Shown: positions 37,431 through 52,662 of the stretch, piece by piece | Numbering within the stretch: position 1 is the stretch's first letter | How the letters are laid out: each line of letters opens with the position of its first letter | Source: Auanema rhodensis | Lineage: Eukaryota; Nematoda; Chromadorea; Rhabditida; Rhabditidae | Assembly: GCA_964057225.1 (NCBI GenBank) | Contig: OZ059895.1 | Span: forward strand, 3,844,001 to 3,908,000 | Direction: 5' to 3' | DNA length: 64,000 bases | Notes under the pieces: model-generated | Seen by the model: the letters and a program-made list of their open reading frames with translations, nothing else | Database searches by the model: none | Told to the model about the DNA's origin: nothing | Translations under genes and position numbers: made by a program

Positions 37431-40400
37431 CCTTAAATAATGAACTGACCGACTAATCAGACATGGATCTTCCCAAGTTCTGTTGCTTGAATGGATGTTT
37501 TCCTACGTAGGCTAGTAAAACATGCCCTTCAAAGCATCAGAACATGTGATCACATTCCAATTTTTTTGTATCTATCTTGTAAAGATAGTAATATATCATA
37601 TGTTGAACACTATTTTGGAAAGATTTTAATTCAGATTTTCTAACTTTTATTCAGTTTGTTTTTTAAACTTTGATTAAGAACTTTGATTTTTGTACACCCA
37701 TAAATTATACGCAGCACAGGTTACCCTTAAATAATGAACTGACCGACTAATCAGACATGGATCTTTCCTAGTTCTGTTGCTTGAACGGATGTTTTCCTAC
37801 GTAGGCTAGTAAAACATGCCCTTCAAAGCATCAGAACATGTGATCACATTCCAATTTTTTTGTATCTATCTTGTAAAGATAGTAATATATCATATGTTGA
37901 ACACTATGTTGGAAAGATTTTAATTCAGATTTTCTAACTTTTATTCAGTTTGTTTTTTAAACTTTGATTAAGAACTTTGATTTTTGTACACCCATAAATT
38001 ATACGCAGCACAGGTTACCCTTAAATAATGAACTGACCGACTAATCAGACATGGATCTTTCCTAGTTCTGTTGCTTGAATGGATGTTTTCCTACGTAGGC
38101 TAGTAAAACATGCCTTTCAAAGCATCAGAACATGTGATCAAATTCCAATTTTTTTGTATCTATCTTGTAAAGATAGTAATATATCATATGTTGAACACTA
38201 TGTTGGAAAGATTTTCATTCAGATTTTTTAATTTTTATTCAGTTTGTTTTTTAAACTTTGATTAAGAACTTTGATTTTTGTACACCCATAAATTATACGC
38301 AGCACAGGTTACCCTTAAATAATGAACTGACCGACTAATCAGACATGGATCTTTCCTAGTTCTGTTGCTTGAATGGATGTTTTCCTACGTAGGCTAGTAA
38401 AACATGCCCTTCAAAGCATCAGAACATGTGATCACATTCCAATTTTTTTGTATCTATCTTGTAAAGATAGTAATAAACTTTGATTTTTGTACACCCATAA
38501 ATTATACGCAGCACAGGTTTCTCTTAAATAATGAACTGACCGACTAATCAGACATGGATCTTTCCTAGTTCTGTTGCTTGAATGGATGTTTTCCTACGTA
38601 GGCTAGTAAAACATGCCCTTCAAAGCATCAGAACATGTGATCACATTCCAATTTTTTTGTATCTATCTTGTAAAGATAGTAATAAACTTTGATTTTTGTA
38701 CACCCATAAATTATACGCAGCACAGGTTACCCTTAAATAATGAACTGACCGACTAATCAGACATGGATCTTTCCAAGTTCTGTTGCTTGAACGGATGTTT
38801 TCCTACGTAGGCTAGTAAAACATGCCCTTCAAAGCATCAGAACATGTGACCACATTCCAATTTTTTTGTATCTATCTTGTAAAGATAGTAATATATCATA
38901 TGTTGAACACTATGTTGGAAAGATTTTAATTCAGATTTTTTCAACTTTCACTCAGTTTGTTTTCTAAACTTTGATTAAGAACTTTGATTTTTGTACACCC
39001 ATAAATTATACGCAGCACAGGTTACCCTTAAATAATGAACTGACCGACTAATCAGACATGGATCTTTCCAAGTTCTGTTGCTTGAACGGATGTTTTCCTA
39101 CGTAGGCAAGTAAAACATGCCCTTCAAAGCATCAGAACATGTGACCACATTCCAATTTTTTTGTATCTATCTTGTAAAGATAGTAATATATCATATGTTG
39201 AACACTATGTTGGAAAGATTTTAATTCAGATTTTTTCAACTTTCACTCAGTTTGTTTTCTAAACTTTGATTAAGAACCTTGTTGTTTGTACACCCATAAA
39301 ATATACGCAGCACAGGTTACCCTTAAATAATGAACTGACCGACTAATCAGACATGGATCTTTCCTAGTTCTATTGCTTGAATGGATGTTTTCCTACGTAG
39401 GCTAGTAAAACATGCCTTTCAAAGCATCAGAACATGTGATCAAATTCCAATTTTTTTGTATCTATCTTGTAAAAATAGTAATAAACTTTGATTTTTGTAC
39501 ACCCATAAATTATACGCAGCACAGGTTACCCTTAAATAATGAACTGACCGACTAATCAGACATGGATCTTCCCAAGTTCTGTTGCTTGAATGGATGTTTT
39601 CCTACGTAGGCTAGTAAAACATGCCTTTCAAAGCATCAGAACATGTGATCACATTCCAATTTTTTTGTATCTATCTTGTAAAAATAGTAATAAACTTTGA
39701 TTTTTGTACACCCATAAATTATACGCAGCACAGGTTACCCTTAAATAATGAACTGACCGACTAATCAGACATGGATCTTTCCAAGTTCTGTTGCTTGAAC
39801 GGATGTTTTCCTACGTAGGCTAGTAAAACATGCCCTTCAAAGCATCAGAACATGTGACCACATTCCAATTTTTTTGTATCTATCTTGTAAAGATAGTAAT
39901 ATATCATATGTTGAACACTAAGTTGGAAAGATTTTAATTCAGATTTTTTCAACTTTCACTCAGTTTGTTTTCTAAACTTTGATTAAGAACCTTGTTGTTT
40001 GTACACCCATAAAATATACGCAGCACAGGTTACCCTTAAATAATGAACTGACCGACTAATCAGACATGGATCTTTCCTAGTTCTGTTGCTTGAATGGATG
40101 TTTTCCTACGTAGGCTAGTAAAACATGCCCTTCAAAGCATCAGAACATGTGATCACATTCCAATTTTTTTGTATCTATCTTGTAAAGATAGTAATAAACT
40201 TTGATTTTTGTACACCCATAAATTATACGCAGCACAGGTTACCCTTAAATAATGAACTGACCGACTAATCAGACATGGATCTTTCCAAGTTCTGTTGCTT
40301 GAACGGATGTTTTCCTACGTAGGCTAGTAAAACATGCCCTTCAAAGCATCAGAACATGTGACCACATTCCAATTTTTTTGTATCTATCTTGTAAAGATAG

Positions 40401-43094
40401 TAATATATCATATGTTGAACACTAAGTTGGAAAGATTTTAATTCAGATTTTTTCAACTTTCACTCAGATTGTTTTCTAAACTTTGATTAAGAACCTTGTT
40501 GTTTGTACACCCATAAAATATACGCAGCACAGGTTACCCTTAAATAATGAACTGACCGACTAATCAGACATGGATCTTTCCTAGTTCTGTTGCTTGAATG
40601 GATGTTTTCCTACGTAGGCTAGTAAAACATGCCCTTCAAAGCATCAGAACATGTGATCACATTCCAATTTTTTTGTATCTATCTTGTAAAGATAGTAATA
40701 AACTTTGATTTTTGTACACCCATAAATTATACGCAGCACAGGTTACCCTTAAATAATGAACTGACCGACTAATCAGACATGGATCTTTCCAAGTTCTGTT
40801 GCTTGAACGGATGTTTTCCTACGTAGGCTAGTAAAACATGCCCTTCAAAGCATCAGAACATGTGACCACATTCCAATTTTTTTGTATCTATCTTGTAAAG
40901 ATAGTAATATATCATATGTTGAACACTAAGTTGGAAAGATTTTAATTCAGATTTTTTCAACTTTCACTCAGTTTGTTTTCTAAACTTTGATTAAGAACCT
41001 TGTTGTTTGTACACCCATAAAATATACGCAGCACAGGTTACCCTTAAATAATGAACTGACCGACTAATCAGACATGGATCTTCCCAAGTTCTGTTGCTTG
41101 AATGGATGTTTTCCTACGTAGGCTAGTAAAACATGCCCTTCAAAGCATCAGAACATGTGATCACATTCCAATTTTTTTGTATCTATCTTGTAAAGATAGT
41201 AATAAACTTTGATTTTTGTACACCCATAAATTATACGCAGCACAGGTTACCCTTAAATAATGAACTGACCGACTAATCAGACATGGATCTTTCCAAGTTC
41301 TGTTGCTTGAACGGATGTTTTCCTACGTAGGCTAGTAAAACATGCCCTTCAAAGCATCAGAACATGTGACCACATTCCAATTTTTTTGTATCTATCTTGT
41401 AAAGATAGTAATATATCATATGTTGAACACTATGTTGGAAAGATTTTAATTCAGATTTTTTCAACTTTCACTCAGTTTGTTTTCTAAACTTTGATTGAGA
41501 ACCTTGAGTTTTGTACACCCATAAATTATACGCAGCACAGGTTACCCTTAAATAATGAACTGACCGACTAATCAGACATGGATCTTCCCAAGTTCTGTTG
41601 CTTGAATGGATGTTTTCCTACGTAGGCTAGTAAAACATGCCCTTCAAAGCATCAGAACATGTGATCACATTCCAATTTTTTTGTATCTATCTTGTAAAGA
41701 TAGTAATAAACTTTGATTTTTGTACACCCATAAATTATACGCAGCACAGGTTACCCTTAAATAATGAACTGACCGACTAATCAGACATGGATCTTTCCTA
41801 GTTCTGTTGCTTGAATGGATGTTTTCCAACGTAGGCTAGTAAAACATGCCCTTCAAAGCATCAGAACATGTGATCACATTCCAATTTTTTTGTATCTATC
41901 TTGTAAAGATAGTAATAAACTTTGATTTTTGTACACCCATAAATTATACGCAGCACAGGTTACCCTTAAATAATGAACTGACCGACTAATCAGACATGGA
42001 TCTTCCCAAGTTCTGTTGCTTGAATGGATGTTTTCCTACGTAGGCTAGTAAAACATGCCTTTCAAAGCATCAGAACATGTGATCACATTCCAATTTTTTT
42101 GTATCTATCTTGTAAAAATAGTAATAAACTTTGATTTTTGTACACCCATAAATTATACGCAGCACAGGTTACCCTTAAATAATGAACTGACCGACTAATC
42201 AGACATGGATCTTTCCAAGTTCTGTTGCTTGAACGGATGTTTTCCTACGTAGGCTAGTAAAACATGCCCTTCAAAGCATCAGAACATGTGACCACATTCC
42301 AATTTTTTTGTATCTATCTTGTAAAGATAGTAATATATCATATGTTGAACACTATGTTGGAAAGATTTTAATTCAGATTTTTTCAACTTTCACTCAGTTT
42401 GTTTTCTAAACTTTGATTGAGAACCTTCAGTTTTGTACACCCATAAATTATACGCAGCACAGGTTACCCTTAAATAATGAACTGACCGACTAATCAGACA
42501 TGGATCTTCCCAAGTTCTGTTGCTTGAATGGATGTTTTCCTACGTAGGCTAGTAAAACATGCCCTTCAAAGCATCAGAACATGTGATCACATTCCAATTT
42601 TTTTGTATCTATCTTGTAAAGATAGTAATAAACTTTGATTTTTGTACACCCATAAATTATACGCAGCACAGGTTACCCTTGAATAATGAACTGACCGACT
42701 AATCAGACATGAATCTTTCCTAGTTCTGTTGCTTGAATGGATGTTTTCCAACGTAGGCTAGTAAAACATGCCCTTCAAAGCATCAGAACATGTGATCACA
42801 TTCTAATTTTTTTGTATCTATCTTGTAAAGATAGTAATAAACTTTGATTTTTGTACACCCATAAATTATACGCAGCACAGGTTACCCTTAAATAATGAAC
42901 TGACCGACTAATCAGACATGGATCTTCCCAAGTTCTGTTGCTTGAATGGATGTTTTCCTACGTAGGCTAGTAAAACATGCCTTTCAAAGCATCAGAACAT
43001 GTGATCACATTCCAATTTTTTTGTATCTATCTTGTAAAAATAGTAATAAACTTTGATTTTTGTACACCCATAAATTATACGCAGCACAGGTTAC
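36424..43094 (+). repeat. Large block, copy 1 (6.7 kb)
   Basis: The order of variants is found again at 47754-56522. Anchors are: GACCAACTAATC/ATGGTTC monomer, 36718 versus 48048; TTTTCATTCAG monomer, 38019 versus 49055 and 50355; GGCAAGTAAAAC, 39107 versus 52031; and the CCTTTC plus AAAAATAG C-type short at 41964 versus 55392. Features peculiar to this copy are a C62 T-type long monomer at 37725 and a TTTCTCTT monomer start at 38517-38524. Confidence 0.88.
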
Positions 43095-46000
43095 CCTTAA
43101 ATAATGAACTGACCGACTAATCAGACATGGATCTTTCCAAGTTCTGTTGCTTGAACGGATGTTTTCCTACGTAGGCTAGTAAAACATGCCCTTCAAAGCA
43201 TCAGAACATGTGACCACATTCCAATTTTTTTGTATCTATCTTGTAAAGATAGTAATATATCATATGTTGAACACTATGTTGGAAAGATTTTAATTCAGAT
43301 TTTTTCAACTTTCACTCAGTTTGTTTTCTAAACTTTGATTGAGAACCTTGAGTTTTGTACACCCATAAATTATACGCAGCACAGGTTACCCTTAAATAAT
43401 GAACTGACCGACTAATCAGACATGGATCTTTCCTAGTTCTGTTGCTTGAATGGATGTTTTCCTACGTAGGCTAGTAAAACATGCCCTTCAAAGCATCAGA
43501 ACATGTGATCACATTCCAATTTTTTTGTATCTATCTTGTAAAGATAGTAATAAACTTTGATTTTTGTACACCCATAAATTATACGCAGCACAGGTTACCC
43601 TTAAATAATGAACTGACCGACTAATCAGACATGGATCTTTCCAAGTTCTGTTGCTTGAACGGATGTTTTCCTACGTAGGCTAGTAAAACATGCCCTTCAA
43701 AGCATCAGAACATGTGACCACATTCCAATTTTTTTGTATCTATCTTGTAAAGATAGTAATATATCATATGTTGAACACTAAGTTGGAAAGATTTTAATTC
43801 AGATTTTTTCAACTTTCACTCAGTTTGTTTTCTAAACTTTGATTAAGAACCTTGTTGTTTGTACACCCATAAAATATACGCAGCACAGGTTACCCTTAAA
43901 TAATGAACTGACCGACTAATCAGACATGGATCTTTCCTAGTTCTGTTGCTTGAATGGATGTTTTCCTACGTAGGCTAGTAAAACATGCCCTTCAAAGCAT
44001 CAGAACATGTGATCACATTCCAATTTTTTTGTATCTATCTTGTAAAGATAGTAATAAACTTTGATTTTTGTACACCCATAAATTATACGCAGCACAGGTT
44101 ACCCTTAAATAATGAACTGACCGACTAATCAGACATGGATCTTTCCAAGTTCTGTTGCTTGAACGGATGTTTTCCTACGTAGGCTAGTAAAACATGCCCT
44201 TCAAAGCATCAGAACATGTGACCACATTCCAATTTTTTTGTATCTATCTTGTAAAGATAGTAATATATCATATGTTGAACACTAAGTTGGAAAGATTTTA
44301 ATTCAGATTTTTTCAACTTTCACTCAGTTTGTTTTCTAAACTTTGATTAAGAACCTTGTTGTTTGTACACCCATAAAATATACGCAGCACAGGTTACCCT
44401 TAAATAATGAACTGACCGACTAATCAGACATGGATCTTTCCTAGTTCTGTTGCTTGAATAGATGTTTTCCTACGTAGGCTAGTAAAACATGCCCTTCAAA
44501 GCATCAGAACATGTGATCACATTCCAATTTTTTTGTATCTATCTTGTAAAGATAGTAATAAACTTTGATTTTTGTACACCCATAAATTATACGCAGCACA
44601 GGTTACCCTTAAATAATGAACTGACCGACTAATCAGACATGGATCTTTCCAAGTTCTGTTGCTTGAACGGATGTTTTCCTACGTAGGCTAGTAAAACATG
44701 CCCTTCAAAGCATCAGAACATGTGATCACATTCCAATTTTTTTGTATCTATCTTGTAAAGATAGTAATATATCATATGTTGAACACTATGTTGGAAAGAT
44801 TTTAATTCAGATTTTTTCAACTTTCACTCAGTTTGTTTTCTAAACTTTGATTAAGAACTTTGATATTTGTACACCCATAAATTATACGCAGCACAGGTTA
44901 CCCTTAAATAATGAACTGACCGACTAATCAGACATGGATCTTTCCTAGTTCTGTTGCTTGAATGGATGTTTTCCTACGTAGGCTAGTAAAACATGCCCTT
45001 CAAAGCATCAGAACATGTTATCACATTCCAATTTTTTTGTATCTGTTTTGTAAAGATAGTAATAAACTTTGATTTTTGTACACCCATAAATTATACGCAG
45101 CACAGGTTACCCTTAAATAATGAACTGACCGACTAATCAGACATGGATCTTTCCAAGTTCTGTTGCTTGAACGGATGTTTTCCTACGTAGGCTAGTAAAA
45201 CATGCCCTTCAAAGCATCAGAACATGTGACCACATTCCAATTTTTTTGTATCTATCTTGTAAAGATAGTAATATATCATATGTTGAACACTATGTTGGAA
45301 AGATTTTAATTCAGATTTTTTCAACTTTCACTCAGTTTGTTTTCTAAACTTTGATTGAGAACCTTGAGTTTTGTACACCCATAAATTATACGCAGCACAG
45401 GTTACCCTTAAATAATGAACTGACCGACTAATCAGACATGGATCTTCCCAAGTTCTGTTGCTTGAATGGATGTTTTCCTACGTAGGCTAGTAAAACATGC
45501 CCTTCAAAGCATCAGAACATGTGATCACATTCCAATTTTTTTGTATCTATCTTGTAAAGATAGTAATAAACTTTGATTTTTGTACACCCATAAATTATAC
45601 GCAGCACAGGTTACCCTTAAATAATGAACTGACCGACTAATCAGACATGGATCTTTCCTAGTTCTGTTGCTTGAATGGATGTTTTCCAACGTAGGCTAGT
45701 AAAACATGCCCTTCAAAGCATCAGAACATGTGATCACATTCCAATTTTTTTGTATCTATCTTGTAAAGATAGTAATAAACTTTGATTTTTGTACACCCAT
45801 AAATTATACGCAGCACAGGTTACCCTTAAATAATGAACTGACCGACTAATCAGACATGGATCTTTCCTAGTTCTGTTGCTTGAATGGATGTTTTCCTACG
45901 TAGGCTAGTAAAACATGCCCTTCAAAGCATCAGAACATGTGACCACATTCCAATTTTTTTGTATCTATCTTGTAAAGATAGTAATATATCTTATGTTGAA

Positions 46001-47753
46001 CACTAAGTTGGAAAGATTTTAATTCAGATTTTTTCAACTTTCACTCAGTTTGTTTTCTAAACTTTGATTAAGAACCTTGTTGTTTGTACACCCATAAAAT
46101 ATACGCAGCACAGGTTACCCTTAAATAATGAACTGACCGACTAATCAGACATGGATCTTTCCTAGTTCTGTTGCTTGAATGGATGTTTTCCTACGTAGGC
46201 TAGTAAAACATGCCCTTCAAAGCATCAGAACATGTGATCACATTCCAATTTTTTTGTATCTATCTTGTAAAGATAGTAATAAACTTTGATTTTTGTACAC
46301 CCATAAATTATACGCAGCACAGGTTACCCTTAAATAATGAACTGACCGACTAATCAGACATGGATCTTTCCAAGTTCTGTTGCTTGAACGGATGTTTTCC
46401 TACGTAGGCTAGTAAAACATGCCCTTCAAAGCATCAGAACATGTGACCACATTCCAATTTTTTTGTATCTATCTTGTAAAGATAGTAATATATCATATGT
46501 TGAACACTAAGTTGGAAAGATTTTAATTCAGATTTTTTCAACTTTCACTCAGTTTGTTTTCTAAACTTTGATTAAGAACCTTGTTGTTTGTACACCCATA
46601 AAATATACGCAGCACAGGTTACCCTTAAATAATGAACTGACCGACTAATCAGACATGGATCTTCCCAAGTTCTGTTGCTTGAATGGATGTTTTCCTACGT
46701 AGGCTAGTAAAACATGCCCTTCAAAGCATCAGAACATGTGATCACATTCCAATTTTTTTGTATCTATCTTGTAAAGATAGTAATAAACTTTGATTTTTGT
46801 ACACCCATAAATTATACGCAGCACAGGTTACCCTTAAATAATGAACTGACCGACTAATCAGACATGGATCTTTCCAAGTTCTGTTGCTTGAACGGATGTT
46901 TTCCTACGTAGGCTAGTAAAACATGCCCTTCAAAGCATCAGAACATGTGACCACATTCCAATTTTTTTGTATCTATCTTGTAAAGATAGTAATATATCAT
47001 ATGTTGAACACTATGTTGGAAAGATTTTAATTCAGATTTTTTCAACTTTCACTCAGTTTGTTTTCTAAACTTTGATTGAGAACCTTGAGTTTTGTACACC
47101 CATAAATTATACGCAGCACAGGTTACCCTTAAATAATGAACTGACCAACTAATCAGACATGGATCTTCCCAAGTTCTGTTGCTTGAATGGATGTTTTCCT
47201 ACGTAGGCTAGTAAAACATGCCCTTCAAAGCATCAGAACATGTGATCACATTCCAATTTTTTTGTATCTATCTTGTAAAGATAGTAATAAACTTTGATTT
47301 TTGTACACCCATAAATTATACGCAGCACAGGTTACCCTTAAATAATGAACTGACCGACTAATCAGACATGGATCTTCCCAATTTCTGTTGCTTGAATGGA
47401 TGTTTTCCTACGTAGGCTAGTAAAACATGCCCTTCAAAGCATCAGAACATGTGATCACATTCCAATTTTTTTGTATCTATCTTGTAAAGATAGTAATAAA
47501 CTTTGATTTTTGTACACCCATAAATTATACGCAGCACAGGTTACCCTTAAATAATGAACTGACCGACTAATCAGACATGGATCTTTCCTAGTTCTGTTGC
47601 TTGAATGGATGTTTTCCAACGTAGGCTAGTAAAACATGCCCTTCAAAGCATCAGAACATGTGATCACATTCCAATTTTTTTGTATCTATCTTGTAAAGAT
47701 AGTAATAAACTTTGATTTTTGTACACCCATAAATTATACGCAGCACAGGTTAC
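43095..47753 (+). repeat. Dimer-rich segment between the two large blocks
   Basis: Nineteen monomers, mostly alternating A-type 295 bp and T- or C-type 209 bp. Notable members: 44607-44901, an A-type with T120 whose 3' end is GATATTTG and ATAAATTATACG; 44902-45110, with GTTATCACAT and ATCTGTTTTG; 45824-46118, with ATATCTTATG; and 47127-47335, a C-type with the GACCAAC change. Three short monomers (47127-47753) lead into the next block. No 294-bp monomer is present. Confidence 0.88.
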
Positions 47754-49054
47754 CCTTAAATAATGAACTGACCGACTAATCAGACATGGATCTTTCCTAG
47801 TTCTGTTGCTTGAATGGATGTTTTCCTACGTAGGCTAGTAAAACATGCCCTTCAAAGCATCAGAACATGTGATCACATTCCAATTTTTTTGTATCTATCT
47901 TGTAAAGATAGTAATATATCATATGTTGAACACTATGTTGGAAAGATTTTAATTCAGATTTTCTAACTTTTAATCAGTTTGTTTTTTAAACTTTGATTAA
48001 GAACTTTGATTTTTGTACACCCATAAATTATACGCAGCACAGGTTACCCTTAAATAATGAACTGACCAACTAATCAGACATGGTTCTTTCCTAGTTCTGT
48101 TGCTTGAATGGATGTTTTCCTACGTAGGCTAGTAAAACATGCCCTTCAAAGCATCAGAACATGTGATCACATTCCAATTTTTTTGTATCTATCTTGTAAA
48201 GATAGTAATAAACTTTGATTTTTGTACACCCATAAATTATACGCAGCACAGGTTACCCTTAAATAATGAACTGACCGACTAATCAGACATGGATCTTTCC
48301 AAGTTCTGTTGCTTGAACGGATGTTTTCCTACGTAGGCTAGTAAAACATGCCCTTCAAAGCATCAGAACATGTGACCACATTCCAATTTTTTTGTATCTA
48401 TCTTGTAAAGATAGTAATAAACTTTGATTTTTGTACACCCATAAATTATACGCAGCACAGGTTACCCTTAAATAATGAACTGACCGACTAATCAGACATG
48501 GATCTTTCCTAGTTCTGTTGCTTGAATGGATGTTTTCCAACGTAGGCTAGTAAAACATGCCCTTCAAAGCATCAGAACATGTGATCACATTCCAATTTTT
48601 TTGTATCTATCTTGTAAAGATAGTAATATATCATATGTTGAACACTATGTTGGAAAGATTTTAATTCAGATTTTTTCAACTTTCACTCAGTTTGTTTTCT
48701 AAACTTTGATTAAGAACCTTGTTGTTTGTACACCCATAAAATATACGCAGCACAGGTTACCCTTAAATAATGAACTGACCGACTAATCAGACATGGATCT
48801 TCCCAAGTTCTGTTGCTTGAATGGATGTTTTCCTACGTAGGCTAGTAAAACATGCCCTTCAAAGCATCAGAACATGTGATCACATTCCAATTTTTTTGTA
48901 TCTATCTTGTAAAGATAGTAATATATCATATGTTGAACACTATGTTGGAAAGATTTTAATTCAGATTTTCTAACTTTTATTCAGTTTGTTTTTTAAACTT
49001 TGATTAAGAACTTTGATTTTTGTACACCCATAAATTATACGCAGCACAGGTTAC

Positions 49055-51654
49055 CCTTAAATAATGAACTGACCGACTAATCAGACATGGATCTTTCCTA
49101 GTTCTGTTGCTTGAATGGATGTTTTCCTACGTAGGCTAGTAAAACATGCCTTTCAAAGCATCAGAACATGTGATCAAATTCCAATTTTTTTGTATCTATC
49201 TTGTAAAGATAGTAATATATCATATGTTGAACACTATGTTGGAAAGATTTTCATTCAGATTTTTTAATTTTTATTCAGTTTGTTTTTTAAACTTTGATTA
49301 AGAACTTTGATTTTTGTACACCCATAAATTATACGCAGCACAGGTTACCCTTAAATAATGAACTGACCGACTAATCAGACATGGATCTTTCCTAGTTCTG
49401 TTGCTTGAATGGATGTTTTCCTACGTAGGCTAGTAAAACATGCCCTTCAAAGCATCAGAACATGTGACCACATTCCAATTTTTTTGTATCTATCTTGTAA
49501 AGATAGTAATATATCATATGTTGAACACTATGTTGGAAAGATTTTAATTCAGATTTTCTAACTTTTATTCAGTTTGTTTTTTAAACTTTGATTAAGAACT
49601 TTGATTTTTGTACACCCATAAATTATACGCAGCACAGGTTACCCTTAAATAATGAACTGACCGACTAATCAGACATGGATCTTTCCTAGTTCTGTTGCTT
49701 GAATGGATGTTTTCCTACGTAGGCTAGTAAAACATGCCCTTCAAAGCATCAGAACATGTGATCACATTCCAATTTTTTTGTATCTATCTTGTAAAGATAG
49801 TAATAAACTTTGATTTTTGTACACCCATAAATTATACGCAGCACAGGTTACTCTTAAATAATGAACTGACCGACTAATCAGACATGGATCTTTCCTAGTT
49901 CTGTTGCTTGAATGGATGTTTTCCTACGTAGGCTAGTAAAACATGCCCTTCAAAGCATCAGAACATGTGATCACATTCCAATTTTTTTGTATCTATCTTG
50001 TAAAGATAGTAATATATCATATGTTGAACACTATGTTGGAAAGATTTTAATTCAGATTTTCTAACTTTTAATCAGTTTGTTTTTTAAACTTTGATTAAGA
50101 ACTTTGATTTTTGTACACCCATAAATTATACGCAGCACAGGTTACCCTTAAATAATGAACTGACCGACTAATCAGACATGGATCTTTCCTAGTTCTGTTG
50201 CTTGAATGGATGTTTTCCTACGTAGGCTAGTAAAACATGCCCTTCAAAGCATCAGAACATGTGATCACATTCCAATTTTTTTGTATCTATCTTGTAAAGA
50301 TAGTAATAAACTTTGATTTTTGTACACCCATAAATTATACGCAGCACAGGTTACCCTTAAATAATGAACTGACCGACTAATCAGACATGGATCTTTCCTA
50401 GTTCTGTTGCTTGAATGGATGTTTTCCTACGTAGGCTAGTAAAACATGCCTTTCAAAGCATCAGAACATGTGATCAAATTCCAATTTTTTTGTATCTATC
50501 TTGTAAAGATAGTAATATATCATATGTTGAACACTATGTTGGAAAGATTTTCATTCAGATTTTTTAATTTTTATTCAGTTTGTTTTTTAAACTTTGATTA
50601 AGAACTTTGATTTTTGTACACCCATAAATTATACGCAGCACAGGTTACCCTTAAATAATGAACTGACCGACTAATCAGACATGGATCTTTCCTAGTTCTG
50701 TTGCTTGAATGGATGTTTTCCTACGTAGGCTAGTAAAACATGCCCTTCAAAGCATCAGAACATGTGACCACATTCCAATTTTTTTGTATCTATCTTGTAA
50801 AGATAGTAATATATCATATGTTGAACACTATGTTGGAAAGATTTTAATTCAGATTTTCTAACTTTTATTCAGTTTGTTTTTTAAACTTTGATTAAGAACT
50901 TTGATTTTTGTACACCCATAAATTATACGCAGCACAGGTTACCCTTAAATAATGAACTGACCGACTAATCAGACATGGATCTTTCCTAGTTCTGTTGCTT
51001 GAATGGATGTTTTCCTACGTAGGCTAGTAAAACATGCCCTTCAAAGCATCAGAACATGTGATCACATTCCAATTTTTTTGTATCTATCTTGTAAAGATAG
51101 TAATAAACTTTGATTTTTGTACACCCATAAATTATACGCAGCACAGGTTACTCTTAAATAATGAACTGACCGATTAATCAGACATGGATCTTTCCTAGTT
51201 CTGTTGCTTGAATGGATGTTTTCCTACGTAGGCTAGTAAAACATGCCCTTCAAAGCATCAGAACATGTGATCACATTCCAATTTTTTTGTATCTATCTTG
51301 TAAAGATAGTAATATATCATATGTTGAACACTATGTTGGAAAGATTTTAATTCAGATTTTCTAACTTTTAATCAGTTTGTTTTTTAAACTTTGATTAAGA
51401 ACTTTGATTTTTGTACACCCATAAATTATACGCAGCACAGGTTACCCTTAAATAATGAACTGACCGACTAATCAGACATGGATCTTTCCTAGTTCTGTTG
51501 CTTGAATGGATGTTTTCCTACGTAGGCTAGTAAAACATGCCCTTCAAAGCATCAGAACATGTGATCACATTCCAATTTTTTTGTATCTATCTTGTAAAGA
51601 TAGTAATAAACTTTGATTTTTGTACACCCATAAATTATACGCAGCACAGGTTAC
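49055..51654 (+). repeat. 1300-bp five-monomer tandem duplication
   Basis: Copies are 49055-50354 and 50355-51654. Each has: T 294 bp with CCTTTC, GATCAAAT and TTTTCATTCAG; T 294 bp with C120; T short whose end reads GGTTACTCTT into the next monomer; T 294 bp with TTTTAATCAG; T short. The TTTTCATTCAG site at 49252 and 50552 gives exactly 1300. A GATTAATC change in the monomer at 51152 is private to the second copy. Confidence 0.93.
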
Positions 51655-52662
51655 CCTTAAATAATGAACTGACCGACTAATCAGACATGGATCTTTCCAA
51701 GTTCTGTTGCTTGAACGGATGTTTTCCTACGTAGGCTAGTAAAACATGTCCTTCAAAGCATCAGAACATGTGACCACATTCCAATTTTTTTGTATCTATC
51801 TTGTAAAGATAGTAATATATCATATGTTGAACACTATGTTGGAAAGATTTTAATTCAGATTTTTTCAACTTTCACTCAGTTTGTTTTCTAAACTTTGATT
51901 AAGAACTTTGATTTTTGTACACCCATAAATTATACGCAGCACAGGTTACCCTTAAATAATGAACTGACCGACTAATCAGACATGGATCTTTCCAAGTTCT
52001 GTTGCTTGAACGGATGTTTTCCTACGTAGGCAAGTAAAACATGCCCTTCAAAGCATCAGAACATGTGACCACATTCCAATTTTTTTGTATCTATCTTGTA
52101 AAGATAGTAATATATCATATGTTGAACACTATGTTGGAAAGATTTTAATTCAGATTTTTTCAACTTTCACTCAGTTTGTTTTCTAAACTTTGATTAAGAA
52201 CCTTGTTGTTTGTACACCCATAAAATATACGCAGCACAGGTTACCCTTAAATAATGAACTGACCGACTAATCAGACATGGATCTTTCCTAGTTCTGTTGC
52301 TTGAATGGATGTTTTCCTACGTAGGCTAGTAAAACATGCCTTTCAAAGCATCAGAACATGTGATCAAATTCCAATTTTTTTGTATCTATCTTGTAAAAAT
52401 AGTAATAAACTTTGATTTTTGTACACCCATAAATTATACGCAGCACAGGTTACCCTTAAATAATGAACTGACCGACTAATCAGACATGGATCTTCCTAAG
52501 TTCTGTTGCTTGAATGGATGTTTTCCTACGTAGGCTAGTAAAACATGCCTTTCAAAGCATCAGAACATGTGATCACATTCCAATTTTTTTGTATCTATCT
52601 TGTAAAAATAGTAATAAACTTTGATTTTTGTACACCCATAAATTATACGCAGCACAGGTTAC

